Shown here one piece after another: positions 25,906-33,289 of a stretch of 64,000 nt of DNA. The position numbers were made by a program, and so were the translations under genes. Numbering within the stretch: the first letter of the stretch is position 1; each line of letters opens with the position of its first letter. This DNA comes from an uncultured Naasia sp. (GTDB lineage Bacteria; Actinomycetota; Actinomycetes; Actinomycetales; Microbacteriaceae). The notes under the pieces are model-generated. The model was not told the origin of the DNA, searched no databases, and saw only the letters and a program-made list of their open reading frames with translations. The stretch lies in the NCBI GenBank assembly GCA_913778905.1, contig CAJYYA010000008.1, positions 1-64,000 of the forward strand. The letters are read 5' to 3'.

Positions 25906-26870
25906 TCGGACCGCTCAGCCTTCTTCGCTGCGACGATCTCCACGTCGTCCTGGTCGTCGGCGTCCACGGTGACCGAGGCGCCTTCTTCGACGACGACGGT
26001 GATGTTCGTGCCACCGGCCGCGGCGCTGGCGGGCTCGGTGCGTGCCGCCGTCTCAGTCTGATCGGTGGGTGCGTCCTGACCGCGTTTCGCCAGCTCCTCG
26101 TCGAGGCGCTCGGTGGCGTCGGCCGCCGCGTTGCGAGCGCGGGTGACACCCTCGTCGATGGCGTCGGCGGCGCGAGCGGCACCCTCACGGGACGAGTCGG
26201 CTGCGCGGGCGGCCCCGTCGCGGGCGGCATCCACCGCCTTCGCGGCACCCTCGCGGATGTCGGCGGCTGCGTCGCGCGAACGCTCCTGCACATCGGCGGC
26301 GACTTCGCGCGAGCGGTCGGCGACGTCGGACGCGGTTCGCTTGGTGGCCTCGGCCGCTCGTCCGGCGGCGTCCTTGGTGCGGGCGGCGGCCTCGGAAGCG
26401 GCCTTCTTGGTCTTGTTCACCGCGTTGGTGATGGCCTCGTCGGCCTCGGCGACCCGGTCGCGGTCACCCGGGCCGAAGACGTCGGCCACGGTCACGTTGA
26501 CGACGACGGGAAGCGACGTGAGAGGTGCGGCGGCCTTGACGACCTGCTCACGGGCCTCCTCCGCGACGTCGGTCACCCTGTGGGGGTACTGCACCACGAT
26601 GTCGAGGTCGACGACGATCTCGCCCTCGATCTCGGCGACCGAGACACCGGCGGTGTTCGACTTGCCGAGCACGGCGCGGCTGGCGCGGCCCAGGCTGCGG
26701 GCCACGTCGCCGCCCAGGTGATGCACGCCGGTCACGCCGGCGGCGGTCTGGGCGACGGCGATGCCGACGCGATCGAGAACGGTCTCACCGTCACGACGGG
26801 TGGAGTCGATGCCGCCGAGGTCCACCGGGGTGGCCGCGGGGCGCTGGGCGTCTGCAGCGGGCTGAGTCAT
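25902..26870 (-). CDS. Asp23/Gls24 family protein with long amphipathic repeat region
   Basis: A 322-residue protein. Residues about 30-140 form an Asp23/Gls24 (DUF322) domain, with VTGVHHLGGDVARSLG, VVDLDIVVQYPHRVTDVAEEAREQV and VVVNVTVADVF. Residues about 145-260 are a run of 11-residue-like repeats rich in Ala, Arg, Asp and Glu (DAARDGAARAADSSREGAA), which would form one long amphipathic helix like apolipoproteins or LEA proteins. The C-terminus has a strand-rich segment and an acidic-basic tail. The family is linked to alkaline and cell-wall stress. A terminator-like hairpin separates it from the gene upstream. Confidence 0.8.
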   Translation of the reverse strand: MTQPAADAQRPAATPVDLGGIDSTRRDGETVLDRVGIAVAQTAAGVTGVHHLGGDVARSLGRASRAVLGKSNTAGVSVAEIEGEIVVDLDIVVQYPHRVTDVAEEAREQVVKAAAPLTSLPVVVNVTVADVFGPGDRDRVAEADEAITNAVNKTKKAASEAAARTKDAAGRAAEATKRTASDVADRSREVAADVQERSRDAAADIREGAAKAVDAARDGAARAADSSREGAARAADAIDEGVTRARNAAADATERLDEELAKRGQDAPTDQTETAARTEPASAAAGGTNITVVVEEGASVTVDADDQDDVEIVAAKKAERSE

Positions 26871-26941
26871 GACGAGTCCTTCTGAGGGAGAAGAGTGCGA
26901 GCCGGGCGCGGAGTCGCAACGCCGGCGAGAAGTGTGAGTCG

Positions 26942-26978
26942 GTGACCCGGCCCTTCAGATGAGGAAGGGCCGGGTCAC
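26942..26978 (-). terminator. Hairpin between Gls24-cluster genes
   Basis: Two 14-base perfect arms (26942-26955, 26965-26978) with a 9-base loop. It follows the AmaP-like gene by 30 bases on the minus strand and precedes the gene that starts at 26870. It may end one operon or act as an attenuator. Confidence 0.65.
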
Positions 26979-27008
26979 TACTCGGACCGGGGTCCGAGGC
27001 GGTACGAG

Positions 27009-27617
27009 TCAGGCGACTCGAGTGGACGAACCGCTCAGCTGGGAACGGATTCCGCTCACGATCTGAACGAAGACCGGAGTGGTCTCGCCGAGGAGCGAGT
27101 CCCACGTGCGGACCGCCTTGTCCACCGAGCGGCGGACCTCGACGGGCGAGGCGCCGCGGCGGCTGTGAACCGTGATGCGGAGGACCGTCTCACCCTTCAC
27201 GGAGAACGCCGCGACATCGACGGAGGCGATGTTCGAGTCGTGCGAGAGGGCCTCTTCGAACACCTGCTGCGCGACCTTGGCATCGATGACGAGCGAGCCG
27301 CCCGAGGGCTGGTCGCCACCGGCCCCGTTCGACACCCGCAGGAGCGTCGAGGTGCGGCCGTGGCCATGTCCCAGGATGAACGCCACCAGGATGACGATCA
27401 GGACGATCGCGGCCAGAGCCGTCACCCAGAGGATCCAGACAGCGCTGCCGGACAGGGCGTCCGACGTCGGACCCGCGGCGTTGGACGCCGCGTCGGAGAC
27501 CGTCTGCTGCACACCCGGGATGAGCGCGCCTGCGGCGACTCCTCCTCCGGCGACGAGCAGTACCAGGCCGACGAGGAAGACGAACAGACGGTTGAGGAAA
27601 CGGTTGCTGTTGGTCAT
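27009..27617 (-). CDS. AmaP-like alkaline-shock membrane anchor protein
   Basis: A 202-residue protein with two transmembrane helices (about 9-32 and 58-83) followed by a cytoplasmic domain of about 110 residues. The arrangement and the domain pattern (VAQQVFEEALSHDSNI, VRRSVDKAVRTWDSLLG) match the AmaP/DUF322-related anchors that tether Asp23 to the membrane. The gene overlaps the one upstream by four bases. It is the last gene of the tightly packed set starting at 29167. Confidence 0.7.
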   Translation of the reverse strand: MTNSNRFLNRLFVFLVGLVLLVAGGGVAAGALIPGVQQTVSDAASNAAGPTSDALSGSAVWILWVTALAAIVLIVILVAFILGHGHGRTSTLLRVSNGAGGDQPSGGSLVIDAKVAQQVFEEALSHDSNIASVDVAAFSVKGETVLRITVHSRRGASPVEVRRSVDKAVRTWDSLLGETTPVFVQIVSGIRSQLSGSSTRVA

Positions 27618-28186
27618 CGGACGGATCCCTTCTCGGAGACGCGGACCTTCGGGCGGAGAGCGGGCGTGATGTCGTATCCCGCCAGTTCCTCCTCGACGGA
27701 ACGCTGAACACCCGCCTTGTCGACGGTGCGGCCGGGCTGCAGCTCGAGGACGACGTCCACGGAGCCTCCTCCGACGCTCACCTTCACCTGGTCCGGCGAG
27801 ATGTCTCCGGCGTAGCCGGCGGTCTGCGCGAGGCGCTGGGCGATCACGCGGTCGTCGACGACGACCGCGGTGCGGTCGACGCCTGCGCTCCGACGGCCAC
27901 GACGGCCGGGGGAGAGCGAGACGATCACAAGGATCAGGCCCACCACGGCCACCACCACTGCGCCGGCGACGATCGCCCCGGCAGGGGCGCTCGCGGCGTC
28001 GAGCACGGCCTTCACCGCGTCGGCGGGGGCGGCGAGCAGCGCGGGCTGCCCGAGGGCTGCGAGCACCGACTCCACCGCGATCCAGGCGAGGACGATCGCG
28101 AGGATCAACGCCACGACGATGGCGATGGTCGAGCGCGACGAGTGCGTCTCACGACGCACGAGCCGGCTGTAGATGCCGTCGGTCAC
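27614..28186 (-). CDS. DUF6286-type membrane protein of the Gls24 cluster
   Basis: A 190-residue protein with a basic start, two hydrophobic helices (about 20-45 and 68-92), and a C-terminal domain with RTAVVVDDRVIAQRLAQTAG and VDVVLELQPGRTV, a fold related to the Gls24 domain. It overlaps both neighbours by four bases (ATGA), so it is made in fixed proportion to them. A role as membrane partner of Asp23-like proteins is inferred from context. Confidence 0.65.
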   Translation of the reverse strand: MTDGIYSRLVRRETHSSRSTIAIVVALILAIVLAWIAVESVLAALGQPALLAAPADAVKAVLDAASAPAGAIVAGAVVVAVVGLILVIVSLSPGRRGRRSAGVDRTAVVVDDRVIAQRLAQTAGYAGDISPDQVKVSVGGGSVDVVLELQPGRTVDKAGVQRSVEEELAGYDITPALRPKVRVSEKGSVR

Positions 28187-28545
28187 TGGACTCTCCTCTG
28201 TTCTCGCGTGGTGGCACCGGTGATCTGCAGATCGACTCGTCCGATGGTCGAGCCGGTCAGCGCGAGCGACCGATCACGGATGGTGGACTGGGCCCGTCCG
28301 AGCCTCGCGATGAGGGTTTCGGACGGGGCCCGGGTGACATCGCCGAGGGCGGGGACGTGGACAGGTGCCTTGGCGACCACCGTCATCGCGCCGCCTTCGC
28401 TGCCGATCTCGACGGAGACGTCGGACGACTTCACACCGAGCGCCTCCGCGGTGACGGCCGATACGACTCGGCGTACAGCGCGCGGCGAGATCTGCGTGCG
28501 GCCGTGCAACCCCTGGGTCGTCGCGGCCGTCACCGCCGTCGTCAT
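28183..28545 (-). CDS. Small Asp23/Gls24-like protein
   Basis: A 120-residue soluble protein with the Gls24-type pattern: ISPRAVRRVVSAVTAEALGV followed by a strand-rich VSVEIGSEGGAMTVVAKAPVHV and a C-terminal GRVDLQITGATTR. It carries no transmembrane helix. It overlaps its neighbours by four bases on each side, inside the five-gene run. Confidence 0.65.
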   Translation of the reverse strand: MTTAVTAATTQGLHGRTQISPRAVRRVVSAVTAEALGVKSSDVSVEIGSEGGAMTVVAKAPVHVPALGDVTRAPSETLIARLGRAQSTIRDRSLALTGSTIGRVDLQITGATTREQRRVQ

Positions 28546-28730
28546 GACGTCCGCCGCCCGCGGAGGGCGTCGGCCACACCACGCAGGTCGAGCGTGCCTT
28601 CGGAGACGCGGCCGACGAGGTAGCCGATCGCGATGAAGAGGGCGACGCCGATCATGGCCCAGAAGCCGAACGCCACGGCGGTGAGGCCAAGGACGGCCCC
28701 GATGATCATTCCGAGGGTCGTGTTCTTCAC
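28542..28730 (-). CDS. DUF2273-like small membrane protein
   Basis: A 62-residue protein with one or two short hydrophobic helices (MIIGAVLGLTAVAFGFWAMIGVALFIAIGYLVG) and a basic tail. It matches the DUF2273 proteins that accompany asp23 and amaP in Firmicutes. The function is unknown. Four-base overlaps join it to both neighbours. Confidence 0.7.
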   Translation of the reverse strand: MKNTTLGMIIGAVLGLTAVAFGFWAMIGVALFIAIGYLVGRVSEGTLDLRGVADALRGRRTS

Positions 28731-29167
28731 TGGACGCGGCTCTCGTTGTCGTCGTTGTCGTCAGAGGGGATGTGGACGTCGGAGATGGTCACGTTGACCT
28801 CGGTGACCTCGAGGCCCACGACGGTGGTGATGGCCTCGGTCACGGCCCGACGGATGTTGTCGGCCAGCTTCTGGAGCTCGACGGGGTACTCCGCGACGAC
28901 GGTGATGTCGGCGGCGGCCTGCTTCTCTCCGACCTCGACCGAGACGCCCTGGCCGCGGTCCTGCGCGTTGATCGCGTTGCGGATGGCACCGATGGCGCGG
29001 GCGGCGCCGTTGCCCAGGTCGTGCACGCCGGGGACCTCACGAGCGGCGATGCCGGCGACCTTCGAGACGACGCCCTCGGCGATGGTGTTCTTGCCGGCGG
29101 CGGAGCCGGTGTGCGCGGGGGCAGCGGCGGCGGGAGCCTTCGAGGTGGTGGGGGTGACGTTGCTCAT
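28727..29167 (-). CDS. Asp23/Gls24 family envelope stress protein, first gene of operon
   Basis: A 146-residue protein. After a Pro/Ala-rich start, the DUF322 domain (about 30-135) is clear: IAEGVVSKVAGIAAREVPGVHDLG, VSVEVGEKQAAADITVVAEYPVELQKLADNIRRAV, and VTEVNVTISDVHIP, with an acidic tail. Asp23 is abundant at the Staphylococcus membrane and its loss triggers cell-wall stress responses. The ATG at 29165-29167 has AAGGAG upstream; the frame to 29245 lacks support. It heads a run of five overlapping genes. The 171 bases upstream must hold the promoter, which I cannot place firmly. Confidence 0.85.
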   Translation of the reverse strand: MSNVTPTTSKAPAAAAPAHTGSAAGKNTIAEGVVSKVAGIAAREVPGVHDLGNGAARAIGAIRNAINAQDRGQGVSVEVGEKQAAADITVVAEYPVELQKLADNIRRAVTEAITTVVGLEVTEVNVTISDVHIPSDDNDDNESRVQ

Positions 29168-29338
29168 GATGTGCTCCTTCAAGCAGTGTGAGAAGTTCTC
29201 GACCCGTGATGCGGGGCGATGCCCGTATCGAGTCGGACACATCATTTAGACGGGTGCGGCCTGATCAGTGTCACGCGAATCAGCTGCCTCACAGCTTTCA
29301 CCCGACAACTCTTCACTTTTCGGCTAGAAATTGCGACA

Positions 29339-30394
29339 TCATCTCCACTGGCGCAGTGTCTCGCTGGGCTTCTGCCCGTACTTATCCCCGTAGGCGGCGG
29401 CGAAGCGCCCGAGGTTGCCGAATCCCCACCGGCGGGCGATCGCGGCCACCGACTCGGAACCGGGAGAGCCGGCGCGCAGGTCCCGGTGGACGCGCTCGAG
29501 GCGGATGTCGCGCAGGTAGGCGCTCGGCGACATGCCGAGGTGGCGCTGAGTCGCCTGCTGGAGTGTCCTCGTATGGATCCCGGCAGCGCGCGCCGCGTCG
29601 GCGGGGGTCACCGGTTCGCCGGCGTGGTGGTGCAGGTGGTCGAGAGCGGCGCGCACCCGCCAGGCGGGCGGCAGGCGCATCTCCGGCGGAACCGGCCATG
29701 AGGCCCAGGTGAAGAGGGTGAGGAGCGCGTGGGCGAGAAGGCGTTCCGCGTTCGATCGGACGAGAGGCGGCACGCCCGCGTCGCGCGCAACGGCGGTCGC
29801 CTGACCGACCGCCGACCTCCACCGGTCCGTTCGATCCTCCACCGCCGGGGAGATGAGATCGAACGACAGCGCCCTTCGTTCGCCGCCGTGGATCTCCGTG
29901 GCGATGTCCTCCAGGAAGTCGGGCGCGAAACGGATGAGGTTCTGCCGGGCCGGTCGCAGGACGACGTCGAAGGCCCGCTCGGTCGGCAACATGAGCGGTT
30001 CGGCATCGGCGGAACGTCGGGTGACGCAATTGACGGTGACCGAGCCGGCGCCGGCGCCGAACCACGTGACCGCATAGGGCGAGAAGAAGGGCACGCTTCC
30101 CGTCACCTCGCCCGAGCATTCGATCGAGTGCAGACTCACGCGCGGACCGTCGAGGAAGGCCGAGCGGAACGAGAACGCGTCCTTCAGCGGCGAGACCGTG
30201 AAGTCGCCCCCCTCGTAGGACGCGGCGAAGATGGCCGCCGCTTCGGCGGGGTCCGCGGTGCTCGTCGGGCGGTGGAGGGGTGAGGGCATCGACTGCCCGA
30301 CGGGCGTGCCGATGTATCGACTCGTCCGAGTCGGGACCCTGCGGGGTGCGGGGAGTGAGCTTACGGTGTCCGCCTCGTGGTCCGGGTGCTGCAT
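29339..30394 (-). CDS. AraC family transcriptional regulator
   Basis: A 351-residue regulator. The C-terminal 100 residues form an AraC/XylS double helix-turn-helix: PADAARAAGIHTRTLQQATQRHLGMSPSAYLRDIRLERV, then VAAIARRWGFGNLGRFAAAYGDKYGQKPSETL. The N-terminal 230 residues resemble AraC-binding-like sensor domains. The ATG at 30392-30394 follows GAAGGAA by five bases. It stands alone between the Gls24 operon on the same strand and the divergent sigma factor, so it may control either. The ligand is unknown. Confidence 0.85.
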   Translation of the reverse strand: MQHPDHEADTVSSLPAPRRVPTRTSRYIGTPVGQSMPSPLHRPTSTADPAEAAAIFAASYEGGDFTVSPLKDAFSFRSAFLDGPRVSLHSIECSGEVTGSVPFFSPYAVTWFGAGAGSVTVNCVTRRSADAEPLMLPTERAFDVVLRPARQNLIRFAPDFLEDIATEIHGGERRALSFDLISPAVEDRTDRWRSAVGQATAVARDAGVPPLVRSNAERLLAHALLTLFTWASWPVPPEMRLPPAWRVRAALDHLHHHAGEPVTPADAARAAGIHTRTLQQATQRHLGMSPSAYLRDIRLERVHRDLRAGSPGSESVAAIARRWGFGNLGRFAAAYGDKYGQKPSETLRQWR

Positions 30395-30475
30395 GGGGGT
30401 TCCTTCAAGAGTGGTGCGTTGCTGCGGGTGGACCATCGCGAGAACTCGCGGGCCACTTCCGAAGACGAGGTGGTC

Positions 30476-30498
30476 GACCGATTCGTCACGAATCGGTC
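30476..30498. promoter_or_regulatory. 23-bp inverted repeat between araC-type and sigma genes
   Basis: GACCGATTCG and CGAATCGGTC are exact complements around TCA. The site lies in the 267-base divergent gap, 82 bases from the regulator start and 164 from the sigma-factor start. It could be an operator; no other feature explains this gap. Confidence 0.4.
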
Positions 30499-30661
30499 CG
30501 GACGGTGCGCCCTCGGTGAGTCGTTCGTGGCCCGGCCGCCGTCCCGCTCGGTCGCGGGTGGGATTCGCTGAGCGGCCACCCTCCGCTCGATCTCAGGCAA
30601 CGGCTGTTAGAACTTCGACCGGGTTCGACATCCGCGGGCCCTCGGGACGAGCGGAGGCGGG

Positions 30662-31225
30662 ATGGAGGCGGACGACGCGCTTCTCGATGCGGCCGACGCC
30701 ACCCTCGCGTCGAGAGCCGTCGACGGCGACGTGGTGGCCTTCGAGCGCCTCGCGCGACGCCACGGTCCGCTCATGCGCGTCTACGCGGCGAAGCTCCTCG
30801 GCTCGGATGCCGAATCCGACGACGTGGTTCAGGAGGCGTTCCTCACCGGGTGGCGGCGCCTGGGGGATCTCGACAGCCCGGCGCTGATCCGTCCGTGGCT
30901 CCTTCGGATCGTCACGAATAAGGCCATCGATCGGCTGCGGGTCAGGCGGTTCCACGAACCCTTCGACGAGGCGGGCGATCATGCTGGGGCACCCCGCGCC
31001 GAATCGCCCGAGCGGGTGGTCGTCGCGCGCCTCCAACTGGACGCCGTCTGGCAGGCCCTCGACCGGCTCCCGGACGACCAGAGGCGATGCTGGCTTCTCA
31101 GGGAGACGGCCGGGTACAGCTATCAGGAGATCGCCGACGCGCTCGAACTTCCGGTCTCGACCGTGCGGGGACTGCTCGCCCGGGCGAGGCTCTTCCTGCT
31201 CCGCGAGATGGAGGCATGGCGATGA
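30662..31225 (+). CDS. ECF-type RNA polymerase sigma factor
   Basis: A 187-residue sigma-70 family factor with region 2 (about 20-90: VYAAKLLGSDAESDDVVQEAFLTGWRRL) and region 4 (about 125-180: LPDDQRRCWLLRETAGYSYQEIADALELPVSTVRGLLARAR). It lacks regions 1 and 3, as ECF factors do. Its stop overlaps the start of a Gls24-like protein (ATGA), and a second Gls24-like gene follows, so it probably governs an envelope-stress regulon that may include the cluster at 25.5-29.2 kb. No classic zinc anti-sigma is present. Confidence 0.9.
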   Translation: MEADDALLDAADATLASRAVDGDVVAFERLARRHGPLMRVYAAKLLGSDAESDDVVQEAFLTGWRRLGDLDSPALIRPWLLRIVTNKAIDRLRVRRFHEPFDEAGDHAGAPRAESPERVVVARLQLDAVWQALDRLPDDQRRCWLLRETAGYSYQEIADALELPVSTVRGLLARARLFLLREMEAWR

Positions 31226-31836
31226 ATTCGAACGATCACCTCGACGACGTGCCCGACGCAAAGGTCCACGGCGAGCTCATCGACGGGCGCACCATCGAGG
31301 AACTCGCCGACTACGTGGCCGCGGGGCGGACTCCGGCCGATCCGGCGATCGACTCCTCGCCCGCCAGCCGCCAGGCCATGGCCAACCTCGCACGTCTGAC
31401 CGAGTTGACCGCGGCCGGACTCGTCCGTCAGGCCCGGGAGGAACCGTCGCGGGACGAGGCATGGATCTCGGCGCTCCTCAGCAGTATCCGCCTGGAGCTG
31501 GACGAGGGGCGCGACATCCCCATCAGCCATCCCGATCCCGTCCTCCGCCTCACTCTGAGCGAGTCCGCGGTGAGGGGTCTCATCAGGCGCCTCGGCGACA
31601 CCGCCGGGGGTATAGTCGTCGGACGCTGCTCTCTCGACGGCGACGTGAGCGACCCGGGTGCTCTCATCCGCATCGAGATGACCTGCGCCATCCGCTTCGG
31701 CCTCCCGATCGAGCCGACCCTCGAAGTCGTGCGTGAGCACATCCGCAGCGGACTCGCTCGTCACACCGAACTCGCGGTGGGAGCCATCGACATCACCGTC
31801 GACGATGTCTACCCGGCGAAGGAGGAGCCTCGATGA
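31222..31836 (+). CDS. Gls24-like protein coupled to the sigma factor; anti-sigma candidate
   Basis: A 204-residue soluble protein. Residues about 1-90 are helical and acidic, with the pattern ELADYVAAGRTPAD and AMANLARLTELTAAGLVRQAREE. Residues about 110-195 resemble the Asp23/Gls24 fold (LSESAVRGLIRRLGDTAGG, VVREHIRSGL, VGAIDITVDDVY). The ATG at 31222 has GGAGG seven bases upstream and overlaps the sigma stop. Its position is where anti-sigma factors are usually encoded, but it has no transmembrane helix or HxxxCxxC motif. An anti-sigma role is only a hypothesis. Confidence 0.65.
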   Translation: MNSNDHLDDVPDAKVHGELIDGRTIEELADYVAAGRTPADPAIDSSPASRQAMANLARLTELTAAGLVRQAREEPSRDEAWISALLSSIRLELDEGRDIPISHPDPVLRLTLSESAVRGLIRRLGDTAGGIVVGRCSLDGDVSDPGALIRIEMTCAIRFGLPIEPTLEVVREHIRSGLARHTELAVGAIDITVDDVYPAKEEPR

Positions 31837-32183
31837 GCGAACGAGCGGAGAGGGCGGACGAGCACCTCTCGATCCAGCTGACCGAGATCATCCGCTCGGT
31901 GCCGGGCGTCACGGGCGTCTTCCGCTCGACGTCGCTCGTCGAGGCGGCCGCCGACGTCGTCGCGGCGGGGCTGTCCCTGCGCTCGCCGGGGGCCCTCGTC
32001 GACATCGACCGGGCGGAGGGCTTCGTCACCGTGCGCGCGCACATCGCCACGTCCGTGCAGGACACGACGGCGGACGTCGTGCGCCGGGTCGGCGAGACCG
32101 TCAAGGCAGCGGTGGAAGCGGGCGGGACGATACGCACGCCGATGGCCGTGAACGTCGCCGTGCGGGTGATCGAGGACCGTTAG
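31833..32183 (+). CDS. Small Gls24-like protein
   Basis: A 116-residue soluble protein with a Gls24-related pattern: SIQLTEIIRSVPGVTGVF, a strand pair around VDIDRAEGFVTVRAHIATSV, and VVRRVGETVKAAVE. It is the third gene of the sigma-factor operon and overlaps the second by four bases. It ends 52 bases before a convergent gene. The role is unknown. Confidence 0.6.
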   Translation: MSERAERADEHLSIQLTEIIRSVPGVTGVFRSTSLVEAAADVVAAGLSLRSPGALVDIDRAEGFVTVRAHIATSVQDTTADVVRRVGETVKAAVEAGGTIRTPMAVNVAVRVIEDR

Positions 32184-32235
32184 GAGCGCCCGTCGACCAG
32201 AACCCGTGTCGTCGGGATGGGAGTCGCCCTCGGCC

Positions 32236-32868
32236 TCAGTGGTGGACGGCTGAGGTGAGCGACTCGAGCAGCGGCAGGCCGACTCCGACGACGAGTACCG
32301 TCTGGGCGGCGGCCCAGACGACCGGATGCCGTTCGAGGGGATTGACGTCCCCGCGGAAGCGCCGGCGGAGTTCTGTTTTCGTGAGCGGCTCCGAGAGCTT
32401 CTCCACGGGCAGTCCGTAGGCGGTGGACGCGCGGAGCGCTTGGCGATCGCCCCAGTGGATGCCCTTGATGCGTGCACGGCTGCGCCCGTCGGCGTCGAGG
32501 AAGAACACTTGGACGTGGGTGTCGAGTGATCGCCCGGTATACGCGTTCACCACCCGAACGGACGCCAGCTCGGCTACCCGCGTCGACCGAGGACGGCTGA
32601 GGAATGGGTACTCGATCAGCTCCTCGGGCCGGAACTCGAACTTCGTCCGCGAGAGGGCGAAGGTCACGATCGCCAGCGATAGGGCCGCGGCGGCGACCCA
32701 GACGAGGACGATCCCGATTCCCGGGTGCCCCCAGGCCAGCCACAGCAGCGCCAGGATAGGCGACGCGAAAGCCAGAGACGCCGCGAGGATGAACGACTTC
32801 GCATCACGACCCGGCCTCAGCCGAAGCGTGATCGTCTCGCCGTCTACGAGTCTCTGATGCATTCCCAC
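32236..32868 (-). CDS. Membrane protein with bacterial PH-like domain
   Basis: A 210-residue protein with two adjacent transmembrane helices (about 27-48 and 50-68) and a C-terminal region with strands and the pattern RTKFEFRPEELIEYPFLSRPRSTRVAELASVRVV, suggestive of a bacterial PH domain. A last hydrophobic helix lies near the C-terminus. The ATG at 32862 (MHQRL) is an equally good start. The function is unknown. It is the only gene between the sigma operon and tRNA-Ser. Confidence 0.6.
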   Translation of the reverse strand: MGMHQRLVDGETITLRLRPGRDAKSFILAASLAFASPILALLWLAWGHPGIGIVLVWVAAAALSLAIVTFALSRTKFEFRPEELIEYPFLSRPRSTRVAELASVRVVNAYTGRSLDTHVQVFFLDADGRSRARIKGIHWGDRQALRASTAYGLPVEKLSEPLTKTELRRRFRGDVNPLERHPVVWAAAQTVLVVGVGLPLLESLTSAVHH

Positions 32869-32935
32869 CCCCGATGAGGGAGCGTACCCAGAGCGCCGTC
32901 AGCTCCCAACCCCGCTTTCTGGGTGGACCGGGATG

Positions 32936-32974
32936 CGACAGAAGGCCACACCCCTCGGGTGCGGCCTTCTGTCG
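32936..32974 (-). terminator. Terminator after tRNA-Ser
   Basis: CGACAGAAGGCC (32936-32947) is complementary to GGCCTTCTGTCG (32963-32974), with further pairing inside. It lies six bases after the 3' end of tRNA-Ser on the minus strand. Confidence 0.7.
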
Positions 32975-32980
32975 TATCTG

Positions 32981-33065
32981 CGGAGGATGGGGGATTCGAA
33001 CCCCCGAGGGCTTTCACCCAACACGCTTTCCAAGCGTGCGCCATAGGCCACTAGGCGAATCCTCC
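32981..33065 (-). tRNA. tRNA-Ser (GGA)
   Basis: The 85-base minus-strand gene folds as a class II tRNA with acceptor arms GGAGGAT/ATCCTCC, a G discriminator, a long variable arm and GGTTCGAATCC in the T loop. The anticodon loop CTTGGAAAG gives GGA, reading UCC/UCU. CCA is not encoded. Confidence 0.95.
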
Positions 33066-33086
33066 TGGCGGGCCCCGACACCGAAG

Positions 33087-33116
33087 TGCGACGAGCGCCA
33101 CGGAACATCCTAGCCT
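33087..33116 (+). promoter_or_regulatory. Promoter of SRP RNA
   Basis: TGCGAC (33087-33092) and TAGCCT (33111-33116) are spaced by 18 bases and precede the RNA by about seven bases. The TAGCCTGAG core is also found at the secreted-protein promoter near 63168. Confidence 0.45.
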
Positions 33117-33123
33117 GAGGTTA

Positions 33124-33222
33124 GACTTGGTTCCGGCTCCCCGCGTGGCGCCATCCAGGCCAACTCCCCCAGGGCGGAAACGCAGCAAGGGTAACCGGGC
33201 TCTGGCGGGTGCGCGGGGGGTC
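33124..33222 (+). ncRNA. ffs: Signal recognition particle RNA, small bacterial type
   Basis: The region has the conserved SRP domain IV: AGGGCGGAAACGCAGCAAGGG with a GGAA tetraloop and the symmetric loop that binds Ffh. Distal arms CCCCGCG (33139-33145) and CGCGGGG (33212-33218) close the hairpin, and a T-run follows at 33221-33228 as an intrinsic terminator. The length of about 99 bases is that of 4.5S-type RNA. The 5' end is estimated from the promoter. It is followed directly by dnaX. Confidence 0.92.
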
Positions 33223-33289
33223 TTTTTTCTTCCCCTCCGCGAGTACGCCCCGACGGCCTCGTGTCGGGGGCGACGACTACCCTGTTCGA

